Assembly (NCBI RefSeq): GCF_003003215.1
Contig: NZ_PVUF01000015.1
Location: 1 to 64,000 of the forward strand
Direction of reading: 5' to 3'
Source of the DNA: Tritonibacter scottomollicae
GTDB lineage: Bacteria; Pseudomonadota; Alphaproteobacteria; Rhodobacterales; Rhodobacteraceae
Length of the DNA stretch: 64,000 nucleotides
Below are positions 17,912 through 26,427 of the stretch, one piece after another (position 1 is the first letter of the stretch; the number at the start of each line of letters is the position of its first letter). The notes under the pieces are model-generated. The model was given only the letters and a program-made list of their open reading frames with translations, was not told the DNA's origin and made no database searches. A program made the position numbers and the translations under genes.

Positions 17912-18688
17912 ATGTCGCAAACCCCCTTGGTAGAGATGATCGGTATCGAAAAGCACTTTGGCGGGGTGCGGGCAGTGGATCATGTCTCGCTTGATCTCCA
18001 GCCCGGCGAGGTTGTCGGCGTGTTGGGCCACAATGGTGCCGGCAAATCCTGTTTGATGCGTATTCTGGCGGGTGCGATGATCCCCAGTGCGGGTGAGATC
18101 CGGATCAACGGCACGGCAGTCACCTTTGACGACCCCAACGATGCCCGTGCGGCGGGGATCGAGACGATTTACCAGACGTTGGCGCTGGCCGATCATCTGG
18201 ATGCGCCCGCGAACCTGTTTCTGGGCCGTGAGCTGAAGACGCGGTTTGGCAATCTAGACGATGCGCGAATGCTGGAGGAAAGCCGCAAGGTCCTGGCGCG
18301 GCTCAATCCGAACTTCAAGAACCTCACCGATCCGGTTTCCTCGCTGTCGGGTGGTCAACGGCAGGTGATCGCGATCGCGCGGGCGATCTATTTCGACACC
18401 AAGGTTCTTATCATGGACGAACCCACGGCGGCACTGGGGCCGTCGGAGACCGCGATGGTTGCGGATCTCATCCGGCAATTGCAGGCGGAGGGCATCGGCA
18501 TCCTTTTGGTCAGCCACGACATGCATGATGTCTTTGACCTCTGTAACCGCGTGGTGGTGATGAACAAAGGCCGCCTGGTGGGGGCCCATGGCATCGACGA
18601 GGTGAGTAAAGACGATGTGCTAAGTCTGATCGTGAAGGGCGAATTGCCCGCTGACTGGTCCGCCCGCAATCTGGAGGCGGTGCAATGA
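17912..18688 (+). CDS. Sugar ABC transporter ATP-binding protein, single-domain (FrcA-like)
   Basis: A 258-residue ABC ATPase with Walker A GHNGAGKSCLM, signature LSGGQRQVIAIARA, Walker B VLIMDEPTAALG and the switch His in LLVSHDMHD. Ribose-type transporters usually have a double ATPase of about 500 residues. A single cassette, as here, is the FrcA variant and must work as a dimer. The A-loop region matches sugar importers (GVRAVDHVSLDLQPGEVVGV). Its stop overlaps the next start by four bases. Confidence 0.92.
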   Translation: MSQTPLVEMIGIEKHFGGVRAVDHVSLDLQPGEVVGVLGHNGAGKSCLMRILAGAMIPSAGEIRINGTAVTFDDPNDARAAGIETIYQTLALADHLDAPANLFLGRELKTRFGNLDDARMLEESRKVLARLNPNFKNLTDPVSSLSGGQRQVIAIARAIYFDTKVLIMDEPTAALGPSETAMVADLIRQLQAEGIGILLVSHDMHDVFDLCNRVVVMNKGRLVGAHGIDEVSKDDVLSLIVKGELPADWSARNLEAVQ

Positions 18689-19695
18689 AGGATCAGGTTC
18701 AAAACGGGATGGCCTGCGGCGTTTGCGTGAAGCCCGGCACCTTTGAGCTAGAGACACGCCCACGTCCCGAAGTCGCCCCCGAGGGCCATCGGCTGGTTGA
18801 TGTCGCCGCGATCGGCATTTGCGGCACCGACTATCATATATTCGAGGGCAAGCACCCTTTTCTGAACTACCCGCGCGTGATCGGCCATGAGCTCTCGGGG
18901 CATTTGGTGGACGGGCCGGATGCGGGCCAATTGGTGGTGGTGAACCCCTATCTTTCCTGCGGGAAATGCCGGGCCTGCCGACGTGGTAAACCGAACTGCT
19001 GCAGCGATATCGCGGTTCTGGGGGTCCATACCGACGGCGGCATGTGTGCCCGGATTGCGGTGCCGGAGGGCAATCTCTACCCCGCCGCGGGGCTGACGCC
19101 GGTCGAGGCGGCAATGGTGGAGTTCCTCGCCATCGGGGCACATGCGGTGGCGCGCTCGGGCTGCGGGGCAGGGGATCGGGTGATGGTCACAGGCGCCGGG
19201 CCGATCGGGCTGGGCACTGCAATTTTTGCGCGTATTGCCGGAGCCGAAGTGCATCTGATGGACCTCAGCGCCAAGCGCCTGACGGCGGCAGCGGAGCTGT
19301 TCGATTTCACCGCTGTCCATCAGCCCGGCGACGAGATCCTGTGCGGGGATCTGGCCGAAGGCTTTGACGTGGTTTTTGACGCGACCGGCAATGCGGGCGC
19401 GATTGAGGCGGGCTTTGCCCTGGTGGCCCATGGTGGCGTCACGGTTCTGGTCAGCGTGGTGAAGGAGAACATCACCTTTGCCGATTCCGAGTTCCACAAA
19501 CGCGAGAGCCAGATCATCGGCAGTCGCAATGCGCTGCGCGGCGATTTCGACCGGGTGATCGAGGCAATCCGCAGCGGCGCAGTCCCAACCCAAGAGATCG
19601 CTTCCGCCGTGTTGCCGCTGTCGGAGCTTCCGTCGCAATTTGCCAACCTTGCTGGGGATCGCGACCACGTGATCAAGGTGTTGGTGACGCCGTGA
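18685..19695 (+). CDS. Zinc-dependent alcohol dehydrogenase (sugar/polyol type)
   Basis: A 336-residue medium-chain dehydrogenase. The catalytic zinc site is GICGTDYHIFEG with the following GHE motif (RVIGHELSG). The structural zinc loop is CGKCRACRRGKPNCC and the nucleotide-binding motif is VTGAGPIGLGTAIFARI. An Asp after the second strand (LMDLSAKR) favours NAD. Relatives oxidise L-threonine, sorbitol, L-idonate or galactitol. In this operon it probably oxidises a sugar, polyol or aldonate hydroxyl, but the step is not fixed. The coding start overlaps the ATPase stop (ATGA), and its own stop overlaps the next start. Confidence 0.88.
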   Translation: MKDQVQNGMACGVCVKPGTFELETRPRPEVAPEGHRLVDVAAIGICGTDYHIFEGKHPFLNYPRVIGHELSGHLVDGPDAGQLVVVNPYLSCGKCRACRRGKPNCCSDIAVLGVHTDGGMCARIAVPEGNLYPAAGLTPVEAAMVEFLAIGAHAVARSGCGAGDRVMVTGAGPIGLGTAIFARIAGAEVHLMDLSAKRLTAAAELFDFTAVHQPGDEILCGDLAEGFDVVFDATGNAGAIEAGFALVAHGGVTVLVSVVKENITFADSEFHKRESQIIGSRNALRGDFDRVIEAIRSGAVPTQEIASAVLPLSELPSQFANLAGDRDHVIKVLVTP

Positions 19696-21224
19696 AAGTC
19701 AGTGATATGACCAACCAACCCTTTGCGCTTTGTCTGCATGAGGCCGACAATGTGCTTGTTGCCCTGCGAGCGGTGCCGGCAGGGGCCACGCTGCCCGGCG
19801 ACCTCACCGCGCAAGAGCCGATCCCGGCGGGCCACAAAATCGCCCTGCGCGACGTGGCGGCAGGGGAGATGATCCTGAAGTATGGCCAGATTATCGGCAC
19901 AACCACTGCTGCGATCCCCGCAGGGGCTCATGTGCATGTGCAAAACCTCGGCATGGGGGATCACAAGCAGGACTATGGCTTTGGGCAAGCGGCGCACCCC
20001 TTGCCTGTTCTGAAGCAAGAGGCCGTGTTCCAAGGCTATCATCGCCCTTCGGGACGGGTCGGGACACGGAACTATCTCGGCATACTGACCTCGGTCAATT
20101 GCGCAGGCTCGGTGGCGCGGTTCATCGCGGATGCGGCAGAGCGCTCAGACCTGCTGGCGGCGTTTCCCAATGTCGATGGCATCGTGCCGATCGTGCATGG
20201 GTCGGGCTGCGGCATGTCGGGCAAGGGTGAGGGCTACGACACCCTGTTCCGCACCCTCGCCGGTTATGGCCACAGCGCCAATTTCGGGGCGATCCTCATG
20301 GTCGGCCTTGGTTGCGAGGTAATGCAGATCCCAGACCTCATCGACCGCAAGGCGCTGAAGGACAGCGCCCGGTTCCGCTATATGACGATCCAGCACGAGG
20401 GCGGCACGCGGGCCACTGTGGACAAGGGTCTTGGGCTGCTGCGCGAACTTGCAGCAGAGGCGAACAAGGCGACACGCACGCCTGCGTCCGCGCGCCACCT
20501 GGTTCTGGGGATGCAATGTGGTGGTTCGGATGGCTACTCGGGGATCACCGCGAACCCTGCGCTTGGGGTGGCTTCCGACCTACTGGTGCGCCATGGCGGC
20601 ACCTCGATCCTGTCGGAAACCTCCGAGATCTATGGTGCCGAGCATCTGCTGACCCGCCGTGCCGTGGACGAGGGGACGGGCCGCAAACTGATTGACCTCA
20701 TCAATTGGTGGGAGGACTACACCGCCCGCAACTTTGGCGAGATGGACAACAATCCATCGCCGGGCAACAAACGCGGCGGGCTGACCACGATCCTGGAAAA
20801 ATCGCTCGGTGCCGTGGCCAAGGGCGGCAGCGCGCCACTCTCTGGGGTCTATAAATTCGCTGAACCCATTGATCAGGCGGGCTTTGTTTTCATGGATAGC
20901 CCCGGCTACGACCCCTGTTCCGTGACGGGGCAGACCGCATCTGGAGCTAATCTGATCGCCTTTACCACCGGTCGTGGCAGCGTGTCTGGCTATCAGCCGG
21001 TGCCTGCGATCAAGATTGCCTCAAACCCCGACCTCTGGCGGCGTATGCAGATGGATATGGATGTGAACTGCGGCGATATCCTCGATGGGGTCAGCCTGCA
21101 GGATAAGGGGCAGGAGATCTTTGATCTGATGCTGCGGGTTGCCTCGGGGGAAGAAACCAAGAGCGAAGCGCAGGGGTTTGGTGCGGTGGAATTCGTGCCC
21201 TGGCAAATCGGCGCGGTGATGTGA
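19692..21224 (+). CDS. UxaA-family dehydratase (altronate dehydratase-like) with SAF domain
   Basis: A 510-residue protein. The N-terminal SAF domain (about 10-95) is followed by the UxaA dehydratase domain, with GRVGTRNYLGILTSVNCAGS, VHGSGCGMSG, LGMQCGGSDGYSGITANPAL and a late MDSPGYDPCSVTG. The conserved Cys residues are those expected to hold an iron or iron-sulfur centre. Family members dehydrate D-altronate, galactarate or other sugar acids to 2-keto-3-deoxy acids. GTG 19692 overlaps the previous stop; ATG 19707 is an alternative. Here it would form the 2-keto-3-deoxy acid used by the SDR/FAH pair or by the PfkB kinase. Confidence 0.9.
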   Translation: MKVSDMTNQPFALCLHEADNVLVALRAVPAGATLPGDLTAQEPIPAGHKIALRDVAAGEMILKYGQIIGTTTAAIPAGAHVHVQNLGMGDHKQDYGFGQAAHPLPVLKQEAVFQGYHRPSGRVGTRNYLGILTSVNCAGSVARFIADAAERSDLLAAFPNVDGIVPIVHGSGCGMSGKGEGYDTLFRTLAGYGHSANFGAILMVGLGCEVMQIPDLIDRKALKDSARFRYMTIQHEGGTRATVDKGLGLLRELAAEANKATRTPASARHLVLGMQCGGSDGYSGITANPALGVASDLLVRHGGTSILSETSEIYGAEHLLTRRAVDEGTGRKLIDLINWWEDYTARNFGEMDNNPSPGNKRGGLTTILEKSLGAVAKGGSAPLSGVYKFAEPIDQAGFVFMDSPGYDPCSVTGQTASGANLIAFTTGRGSVSGYQPVPAIKIASNPDLWRRMQMDMDVNCGDILDGVSLQDKGQEIFDLMLRVASGEETKSEAQGFGAVEFVPWQIGAVM

Positions 21225-21248
21225 GTAGGGCGCGAAGGAGGAAGAACC

Positions 21249-21974
21249 ATGACCATTGATCTGACCGGAAAGCGGGTGCTGATCACCGCGGCGGCGCAAG
21301 GCATCGGACGCGCCAGTGCCGAAGCCTTTGTGCGGGCGGGGGCCAGCGTGCTTGCGACCGATATAAATGCAGCGGGGCTTCAGGGGCTTATGGACTGCGA
21401 CACGGCGCGGCTGGATGTGCTGGATACAGCATCGGTTGCCGAGGTTTGCGCGGCGGCAGGACCGGTAGATATCTTGTTCAATTGTGCGGGTATCGTACAC
21501 GGGGGGACCGTGCTGGAGTGCCGCGAGGAGGAACTGGACTTCGCCTATGACCTGAACGTCAAGGCGATGGTGCGGATGGTGCGGGCAGTGCTGCCAGGCA
21601 TGCTGGAACGCAAATCGGGTGCGATCCTCAACATGTCCTCGGTGGCGTCTTCGGTGAAAGGGGTGCCGAACCGCTTTGTCTATTCCACCACCAAGGCGGC
21701 GGTACTGGGCCTGACTAAGGCGATTGCCGCCGACTACGTGGCTGACGGCATTCGCTGCAATGCGATCTGCCCGGGCACGGTGCAATCGCCCTCGCTCGAC
21801 GAGCGGCTGGCGGCGACGGGCGATTATGACGCGGCCCGGGCGGCTTTTGTCGCACGCCAGCCGATGGGCCGCATCGCCGAAGCTGAAGAGGTCGCCGACC
21901 TCGCCGTCTATCTGGCCGGTGCGACCTATACCACTGGGCAGGCTTGCTGCGTCGATGGCGGCTGGACCCTTTGA
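21249..21974 (+). CDS. Short-chain dehydrogenase (likely 2-keto-3-deoxy-sugar-acid dehydrogenase)
   Basis: A 241-residue classical SDR: AAAQGIGRASAEAF for cofactor binding, an Asp after the second strand (LATDINAAG) favouring NAD, then NMSSVASSVKG and the catalytic YSTTK, ending in the usual CCVDGGWTL. GAAGGAGG precedes the start. In the non-phosphorylative L-fucose/L-rhamnose route an SDR oxidises 2-keto-3-deoxy-L-fuconate to the 2,4-diketo acid, the substrate of an FAH-family hydrolase. That hydrolase type is encoded right after this gene, so the assignment is contextual but strong. Confidence 0.88.
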   Translation: MTIDLTGKRVLITAAAQGIGRASAEAFVRAGASVLATDINAAGLQGLMDCDTARLDVLDTASVAEVCAAAGPVDILFNCAGIVHGGTVLECREEELDFAYDLNVKAMVRMVRAVLPGMLERKSGAILNMSSVASSVKGVPNRFVYSTTKAAVLGLTKAIAADYVADGIRCNAICPGTVQSPSLDERLAATGDYDAARAAFVARQPMGRIAEAEEVADLAVYLAGATYTTGQACCVDGGWTL

Positions 21975-22017
21975 CCAAACACCCTGATGACATCAAAAGC
22001 CTGAGGACTGACACGAC

Positions 22018-22863
22018 ATGAAATTGCTGCGCTATGGTGCCCCCGGTGCCGAGAAACCGGGATTGTTGCACCGGGACGGAACCCTTCGCGATCTCTCAGA
22101 TCTGATCGACGATCTCGCTGGGGCGGCGCTCTCGCCCGAGAGCCTCGCCGGATTGGCCGAAGTGGATGCGGACTCGCTGCCGGTGGTCGAAGGCAACCCG
22201 CGTCTTGGCCCGCCGATCGCGGGTACGGGAAAATTCATCTGCATCGGTCTCAACTACGCCGATCACGCCGCCGAAAGTGGGTTGGACGTGCCGCCGGAGC
22301 CGGTGATCTTCATGAAGGCGAGTTCCGCCATTTGCGGGCCGAATGACCCCATCGTCATCCCGCGCGGTTCCACCAAGACGGATTGGGAAGTGGAACTTGC
22401 GGTGATCATCGGCAAGCCCGCAAAATATGTCAGCGAAGCCGAGGCGATGGACTACGTGGCGGGGTATGCGATCACCAACGACGTCTCCGAACGCGCTTTC
22501 CAGACCGAGCGGGCTGGGCAATGGACTAAGGGCAAGAGCTGCGACAATTTCGGCCAGATCGGCCCTTGGCTGGTGACACAGGATGAAGTGCCCGATCCGC
22601 AATCTCTTGCCATGTGGCTCAAGGTGAATGGCGAGACGATGCAGGACGGCTCCTCCAGCACCATGGTCTACGGCGTGGCGCATCTAGTGCATTACCTCAG
22701 CCAGTTCATGACGCTTCATCCAGGAGACGTGATCTCGACTGGCACGCCCCCGGGCGTCGGCCTTGGCATGACGCCGCCGCGCTACCTGAAGGCAGGTGAC
22801 GTGGTAGAGCTGGGCATTGCAGGTCTTGGACGGCAACGCCAGGACGTGATTGCCGACCAATGA
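22018..22863 (+). CDS. Fumarylacetoacetate hydrolase-family protein (2,4-diketo-3-deoxy sugar acid hydrolase-like)
   Basis: A 281-residue FAH-fold enzyme with the metal-binding acid residues in PPEPVIFMKASSA and TDWEVELAVIIG and the GYAITNDVSER segment. The closing TGTPPGVGLGM motif is also present. These enzymes cleave C-C bonds of diketo acids. Next to the SDR the predicted reaction is 2,4-diketo-3-deoxy-L-fuconate (or the rhamnonate isomer) to pyruvate plus L-lactate. Its stop overlaps the kinase start by four bases. Fumarylacetoacetate itself is an unlikely substrate in this setting. Confidence 0.9.
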   Translation: MKLLRYGAPGAEKPGLLHRDGTLRDLSDLIDDLAGAALSPESLAGLAEVDADSLPVVEGNPRLGPPIAGTGKFICIGLNYADHAAESGLDVPPEPVIFMKASSAICGPNDPIVIPRGSTKTDWEVELAVIIGKPAKYVSEAEAMDYVAGYAITNDVSERAFQTERAGQWTKGKSCDNFGQIGPWLVTQDEVPDPQSLAMWLKVNGETMQDGSSSTMVYGVAHLVHYLSQFMTLHPGDVISTGTPPGVGLGMTPPRYLKAGDVVELGIAGLGRQRQDVIADQ

Positions 22864-23765
22864 CGCAAGCGGAGCGCCTCGATGTTCTGTGCCTCGGTGA
22901 GGCGATGGGGGAGATCGCCTTTTCTCCCGCCGGAGTGCCGCAAGTCGCAGTGGGTGGTGATACCTTCAACACTGCCATCTATCTGGCGCGGGCGGGGCTG
23001 CGGGTGGGCTTTGCCAGTGCGGTGGGAGAAGATCCGTTTGGCGATCTGATCCAGCGCAGCCTGCGCGAAAATGACGTATCCGACAGGTTGTTGCGGCGCG
23101 TCTCGGGGGCGGTGACGGGGCTTTATGCGATCTCCAACGATGCCAGCGGCGAGCGCAGTTTCTCTTATTGGCGCGAGACATCGGCAGCGCGGCAGTGCTT
23201 TGCCGCACCTTCACAGATGTGGATGGAAGGGCTGGGCGAAACATCGCTGCTCTATTTCTCCGGGATCAGCCTTTTTGCATTTCAAGCGGATCTGGACAGG
23301 CTTTTTGCCAGCCTGTCCGCTCTGCGCGCCGCCGGGCTGAAGATCGCGTTTGATGGCAATTTCCGACCTCGGCTCTGGCCGGGGGACAAGGCGCGGACAC
23401 AGGAGATTTTCCGCACTGCGATAGCTCTGAGTGACATCTACCTGCCCACATATGAGGATGAGGCCCTGCTCTGGGGGGATCAATCGGCAGCAAATTGTTG
23501 CGCACGCCTGTCTGAAATGGGGCCCAAGACCATCGTCGTGAAGGATGGGGCAAACGGATGCCTGATCTGGGCGCAAGATCAGCTCATCACGGTGCCGGTG
23601 CCCGCGCAGGTGTCGGTCGTGGACACAACTGCTGCCGGAGACAGCTTCAATGCGGCGTTTCTGGCTGGACTTCAGCAAGGGCAGCCCGCCACCGAAGCGG
23701 CTCTGGCCGGGCACCGGTTGGCCGGTCAGGTGATCGGGTATCGCGGCGCGATCCTGCCAGTCTGA
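22860..23765 (+). CDS. PfkB-family carbohydrate kinase (2-keto-3-deoxygluconate kinase-like)
   Basis: A 301-residue ribokinase-fold kinase. The first signature is near AVGGDTFNTAIYLARAGLRV and the second, VVDTTAAGDSFNAAFLAG, carries the catalytic Asp and the anion hole. FDGNFRPRLWP is typical of KdgK-like members. It would phosphorylate 2-keto-3-deoxygluconate at C6. Its presence with a UxaA-like dehydratase and a UxaB-like reductase suggests a second, phosphorylating exit from the locus beside the SDR/FAH route. It is the last gene of the operon. A further aldolase (KdgA) is not in the window. Confidence 0.86.
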   Translation: MTQAERLDVLCLGEAMGEIAFSPAGVPQVAVGGDTFNTAIYLARAGLRVGFASAVGEDPFGDLIQRSLRENDVSDRLLRRVSGAVTGLYAISNDASGERSFSYWRETSAARQCFAAPSQMWMEGLGETSLLYFSGISLFAFQADLDRLFASLSALRAAGLKIAFDGNFRPRLWPGDKARTQEIFRTAIALSDIYLPTYEDEALLWGDQSAANCCARLSEMGPKTIVVKDGANGCLIWAQDQLITVPVPAQVSVVDTTAAGDSFNAAFLAGLQQGQPATEAALAGHRLAGQVIGYRGAILPV

Positions 23766-23789
23766 GTTGCGCTACGGGGCGCCGTCGCT

Positions 23790-24500
23790 GGCTCTGTTGT
23801 CAACTCACATGCAGGTTGCCACGCTCAGGTCGATTTTGAGTGCGGGGATCAAGCTATGATTGACTTCTAAGGGCCGCATTTCTCTGGCGAGGTCACGCTG
23901 TGTGCCGTTCGCTGGTATTGCAGGTACGGTCGCAGCTACCGCGATCTGAAGCCATGACGGCGGAGCGCGGTGTGCGTGTCGATCATCCGACCATTTACCT
24001 CCGGGTGCAACGCTAGGCCCCCGAAATGGAGCGGCGGATGCGCTGGCAGTGGCGGCCGCCGATGCCGGATCTCTGGCGCGTTGACAAAACCTATTTAAGC
24101 TGCGAGGCAAGTAGGCGTATCTGTACCGGGCTGCAGAGAAGCTGGGGCGTGCGATGGATCATTATCTGTCACGGACCAGCACTGCGAAGGCCGCGAAATG
24201 CTTCCTCGGCAATGCCACCGCGCTTGTGAAGCTTGGGGGAAAGCATCCAGAACCAACACCGACAAGTCCGGGTGCCATACCCAGGCGGTACGCGAATTAA
24301 AGAAAAAGGGGCAAGTGTCTAAAGGATATCGAGTACTGCCAGGTCAGATACCTGAATAGTGTGATCGAGGCCAGGCAACAGGATCGACGAGATAGTGCCC
24401 GCGCATTGGTGCCATTTGTTGAGCCCCGCATACCTTGGGTTGCGACCTTGAAATGATCCGACGAAGCTCTGGAAACCAGCCTGTCGTTCTTGCCGGTGCG
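23790..24500 (+). mobile_element. Decayed IS6-family element (IS6100-like end)
   Basis: The left end begins GGCTCTGTTGTCAA at 23790, close to the IS6/IS6100 terminal repeat. Inside lies a broken transposase read left to right. No matching right end was found, so the right boundary is approximate. The relic fills most of the 780-base gap between the sugar operon and the tautomerase gene. Confidence 0.65.
23856..24500 (+). pseudogene. IS6-family transposase, multiply disrupted
   Basis: The start MIDF then hits a TAA where IS6 transposases have a Lys, followed in frame by GPHFSGEVTLCAVRWYCRYG and RSYRDLK. In shifted frames one can still read RGVRVDHPTIYL, WQWRPPMPDLWRVDKTYL and SRTSTAKAAKCFLGNA. 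A late QVRYLNSVIEA corresponds to the family's QVKYLNNVIEADH. Stops and frame changes throughout show a dead gene. Only the first two thirds are readable by eye; the end position is uncertain. Confidence 0.75.
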
Positions 24501-24545
24501 CAAGACGCACACCGGCACATTGGGAGATATGTTTGGCAAGAAGGG

Positions 24546-24767
24546 TCAGGCCTGTTCAGCGCGAATAGTGCTGACCTGCCGCCCCTCCAATCCCCAGTTT
24601 TCAAGCGGGACTTCGTCGATGACGACACATGTGGTGGCCGGACTCTTGCCAAGAACAGTGGCAAGAAGATCCGTCACCCCCTCTACCAGTTGTTTCTTTT
24701 CTTCGGTCGAGGGGCCGGTACCATTCGGGCCGCCCTCTTGGGTTACCTTGATGTTCACATAGGGCAT
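24546..24767 (-). CDS. 4-oxalocrotonate tautomerase-family protein
   Basis: A 73-residue protein beginning MPYVNIKVT. After Met removal the N-terminal Pro is the catalytic base of the tautomerase superfamily. The length and the ENWGLEG motif near 55 fit 4-OT-like enzymes. The usual catalytic Arg pair is not obvious, so the activity could differ (keto-enol tautomerase or dehalogenase-like). The frame extends to 24791, but only the start at 24767 places Pro second. It follows the NTF2-like gene by four bases, so the two are co-transcribed. Confidence 0.88.
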   Translation of the reverse strand: MPYVNIKVTQEGGPNGTGPSTEEKKQLVEGVTDLLATVLGKSPATTCVVIDEVPLENWGLEGRQVSTIRAEQA

Positions 24768-24771
24768 TGTG

Positions 24772-25152
24772 TCAGTCCTTTCTTTCAACAAACGAGAACA
24801 CTTTGGTGAGAACGCGCCAGCCTTGATCTGTGTGGATGATCGTCAATAGGTCTTGGTAATTACGACCCATCATCGTCATGCGGGCCTCTACCATGCCGAT
24901 GCGTGTGCCTTTGAAGGTGATCCGTTCGATGACCTCATCCCGGGCGTCGCCACGGGAGGCGGGCGGCGTGCGGGCATCGATCCGTGTCATATAGGCGTCG
25001 AGCCCCATGTGCTCATAGGTGCCCTCTGTTCCGTTTACGTAGGCGAGGTCAGGGTGGAAGACGGTCCGCAAAATGTCGCTGTTTGAGTGATAAAGCCCCT
25101 CAAAATAACGCGTCATGAGGTCTTGGACCTCGGCGTCATAGGATCCGCTCAT
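24772..25152 (-). CDS. NTF2-like (SnoaL / lumazine-binding-like) small protein
   Basis: A 126-residue cone-shaped NTF2-fold protein: SYDAEVQDLMTRYFEGLYHS, the VFHPDLAYVNG turn, and a C-terminal sheet MMGRNYQDLLTIIHTDQGWR ending in VLTKVFSF. Such proteins are small isomerases, hydratases or ligand-binding partners. I place the start at ATG 25152, since the residues upstream in the longer frame do not resemble the family. Pairing with a tautomerase suggests action on a small keto or enol metabolite. The LysR gene at 25529 lies upstream on the same strand. Confidence 0.82.
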   Translation of the reverse strand: MSGSYDAEVQDLMTRYFEGLYHSNSDILRTVFHPDLAYVNGTEGTYEHMGLDAYMTRIDARTPPASRGDARDEVIERITFKGTRIGMVEARMTMMGRNYQDLLTIIHTDQGWRVLTKVFSFVERKD

Positions 25153-25276
25153 CCTGCAATACCCCGCTGATCCGAAGGGGCGTTGCAATGAGGGTAATTT
25201 TGCGACCGGCTTCTGTGCATGCGCTGGTGCGACCGCGATCCGGGAATTGGGAATAGAGTGTCATACGATGTTCCAT
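25136..25276 (-). CDS. Possible 46-residue leader ORF
   Basis: From ATG 25276, with GGAGACG upstream, a 46-codon frame runs into and just past the start of the NTF2-like gene. The peptide (MEHRMTLYSQFPDRGRTS...) matches no family I know. It could be a translated leader that couples to the downstream gene, or chance. Confidence 0.22.
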   Translation of the reverse strand: MEHRMTLYSQFPDRGRTSACTEAGRKITLIATPLRISGVLQDERIL

Positions 25277-25528
25277 ATTGGCGTCTCCATTGATCTAGCA
25301 ATGAGAGTCACCGAAAGATAACATCGAGTTTTCATGTATTTGATCTGCAAAGTAGATCAATTGAACAAGTTGCGAGCCGAGGGGGGTGCAACCCGACCGA
25401 TACGCGAACGGGGTTCGGGAAGGCCGGGCTTACAGAGCCTCCTTCACTGTTATTGCCGTTGCAATCTGACTGCGCCTAGAAAGCAAGAATAGGCCAGCCT
25501 CAACAAAGAGCGCCCGTGCTTTAGGTGG
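25153..25528. other. Intergenic region with promoter/operator for the tautomerase pair
   Basis: The 375 bases between the NTF2-like gene and the LysR gene carry no convincing gene apart from the possible 46-codon ORF. The AT-rich part at 25310-25370 holds a perfect palindrome and is the likely promoter. Confidence 0.55.
25340..25360. promoter_or_regulatory. Perfect palindrome, candidate LysR-type operator
   Basis: TTGATCT - GCAAAGT - AGATCAA: seven-base arms with a seven-base spacer. The inner part fits the T-N11-A rule of LysR-type sites. It lies upstream of the NTF2-like/tautomerase pair and 170 bases beyond the end of a LysR gene, so control by that LysR is plausible. Confidence 0.5.
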
Positions 25529-26419
25529 TCAGCAGTCTTGGATCGCCTCGCGTCCCAGAGCGTTCCAAATCCGCGACATGACCTGTCCCATCGGGTGATC
25601 CCGGCGTCTGATCGCAAAGATCTCCGTGTGGCGCGGAGGATGGCCCTCGATCACCAGAGGAACCAATTCTCCTGATCTGAGTTCATCGAGGATTAAATGC
25701 TCCGGGATCCCGCCCCACCCAAGACCTGCCTTGATGATGGACTTCTTGGCTTGAAAATCCGAGACCGTCCAACGTTGGCCACCCAAAAGCAGGTCGCGGC
25801 TCTGTTCATAGTCATTACCGCCAGTCCCTGACACAACAACCTGAGTGTAGGCCTGCATCTCACGGCGCGACCTGACCCGTGACGGGTCGGCCGCCGAAAA
25901 TGCCGGGCTGGCGACGGGGCGGATAGTGATGGTTCCAACCGGACGCGTTTCGACTTCATCGATTGGCACGCCATCGAGCCCGGCGATGATAAGATGGGCC
26001 TCACCATTCATGAGACGCGCGAGCGGACCGCCCATCATCTCGGTCACCAGCTTGATATGCGTTGCAGGGAAGGCGCGCCCCACTTCTCCCAGAAGATTCA
26101 GAATCGGATCAAGCGACATCGTTGCTGTGATCGCGATCGAGACCAGAGGCTCCTGTTCACTTCGCAGCCCGGCAGCCACGGTTTTCAAGCCATTAACCTG
26201 CTCCAGGACTCGCGTCACCTCGCGATAATAGACCTCGCCTTCCGGTGACAATCTGGGCCGATAGGCGTCCCGCGAGAAGAGGTCGAACCCCAATTCGTCC
26301 TCGAGCTTCTTGATTTGATGGCTCACCGCGGATTGTGCCTTGTTCATCCGATCCGCCGCTCCTCGGAATGTTCCGGAGGCGACAATCGCGTCGAGTGCTA
26401 TGAGCTGATCCAATGTCAT
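25529..26419 (-). CDS. LysR-family transcriptional regulator
   Basis: A 296-residue LysR protein. The N-terminal winged helix is LIALDAIVASGTFRGAADRM...AVSHQIKKLEDELGFDLFSR, and the two-lobed co-inducer domain contains VSIAITATMSLDPIL and GLGWGGIPEHL. It is divergent from the flavodoxin-like gene at 26609 and upstream of the tautomerase pair, so it could control either or both. The palindrome at 26428-26443 abuts its start and may give autoregulation. Confidence 0.92.
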   Translation of the reverse strand: MTLDQLIALDAIVASGTFRGAADRMNKAQSAVSHQIKKLEDELGFDLFSRDAYRPRLSPEGEVYYREVTRVLEQVNGLKTVAAGLRSEQEPLVSIAITATMSLDPILNLLGEVGRAFPATHIKLVTEMMGGPLARLMNGEAHLIIAGLDGVPIDEVETRPVGTITIRPVASPAFSAADPSRVRSRREMQAYTQVVVSGTGGNDYEQSRDLLLGGQRWTVSDFQAKKSIIKAGLGWGGIPEHLILDELRSGELVPLVIEGHPPRHTEIFAIRRRDHPMGQVMSRIWNALGREAIQDC

Positions 26420-26427
26420 GGCGAGCC

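Noticed and set aside
24480-24545. Right inverted end of the IS6-family relic
   Set aside because: No sequence matching the reverse of GGCTCTGTTG was found before the tautomerase gene, so the element's right limit is given as approximate only.
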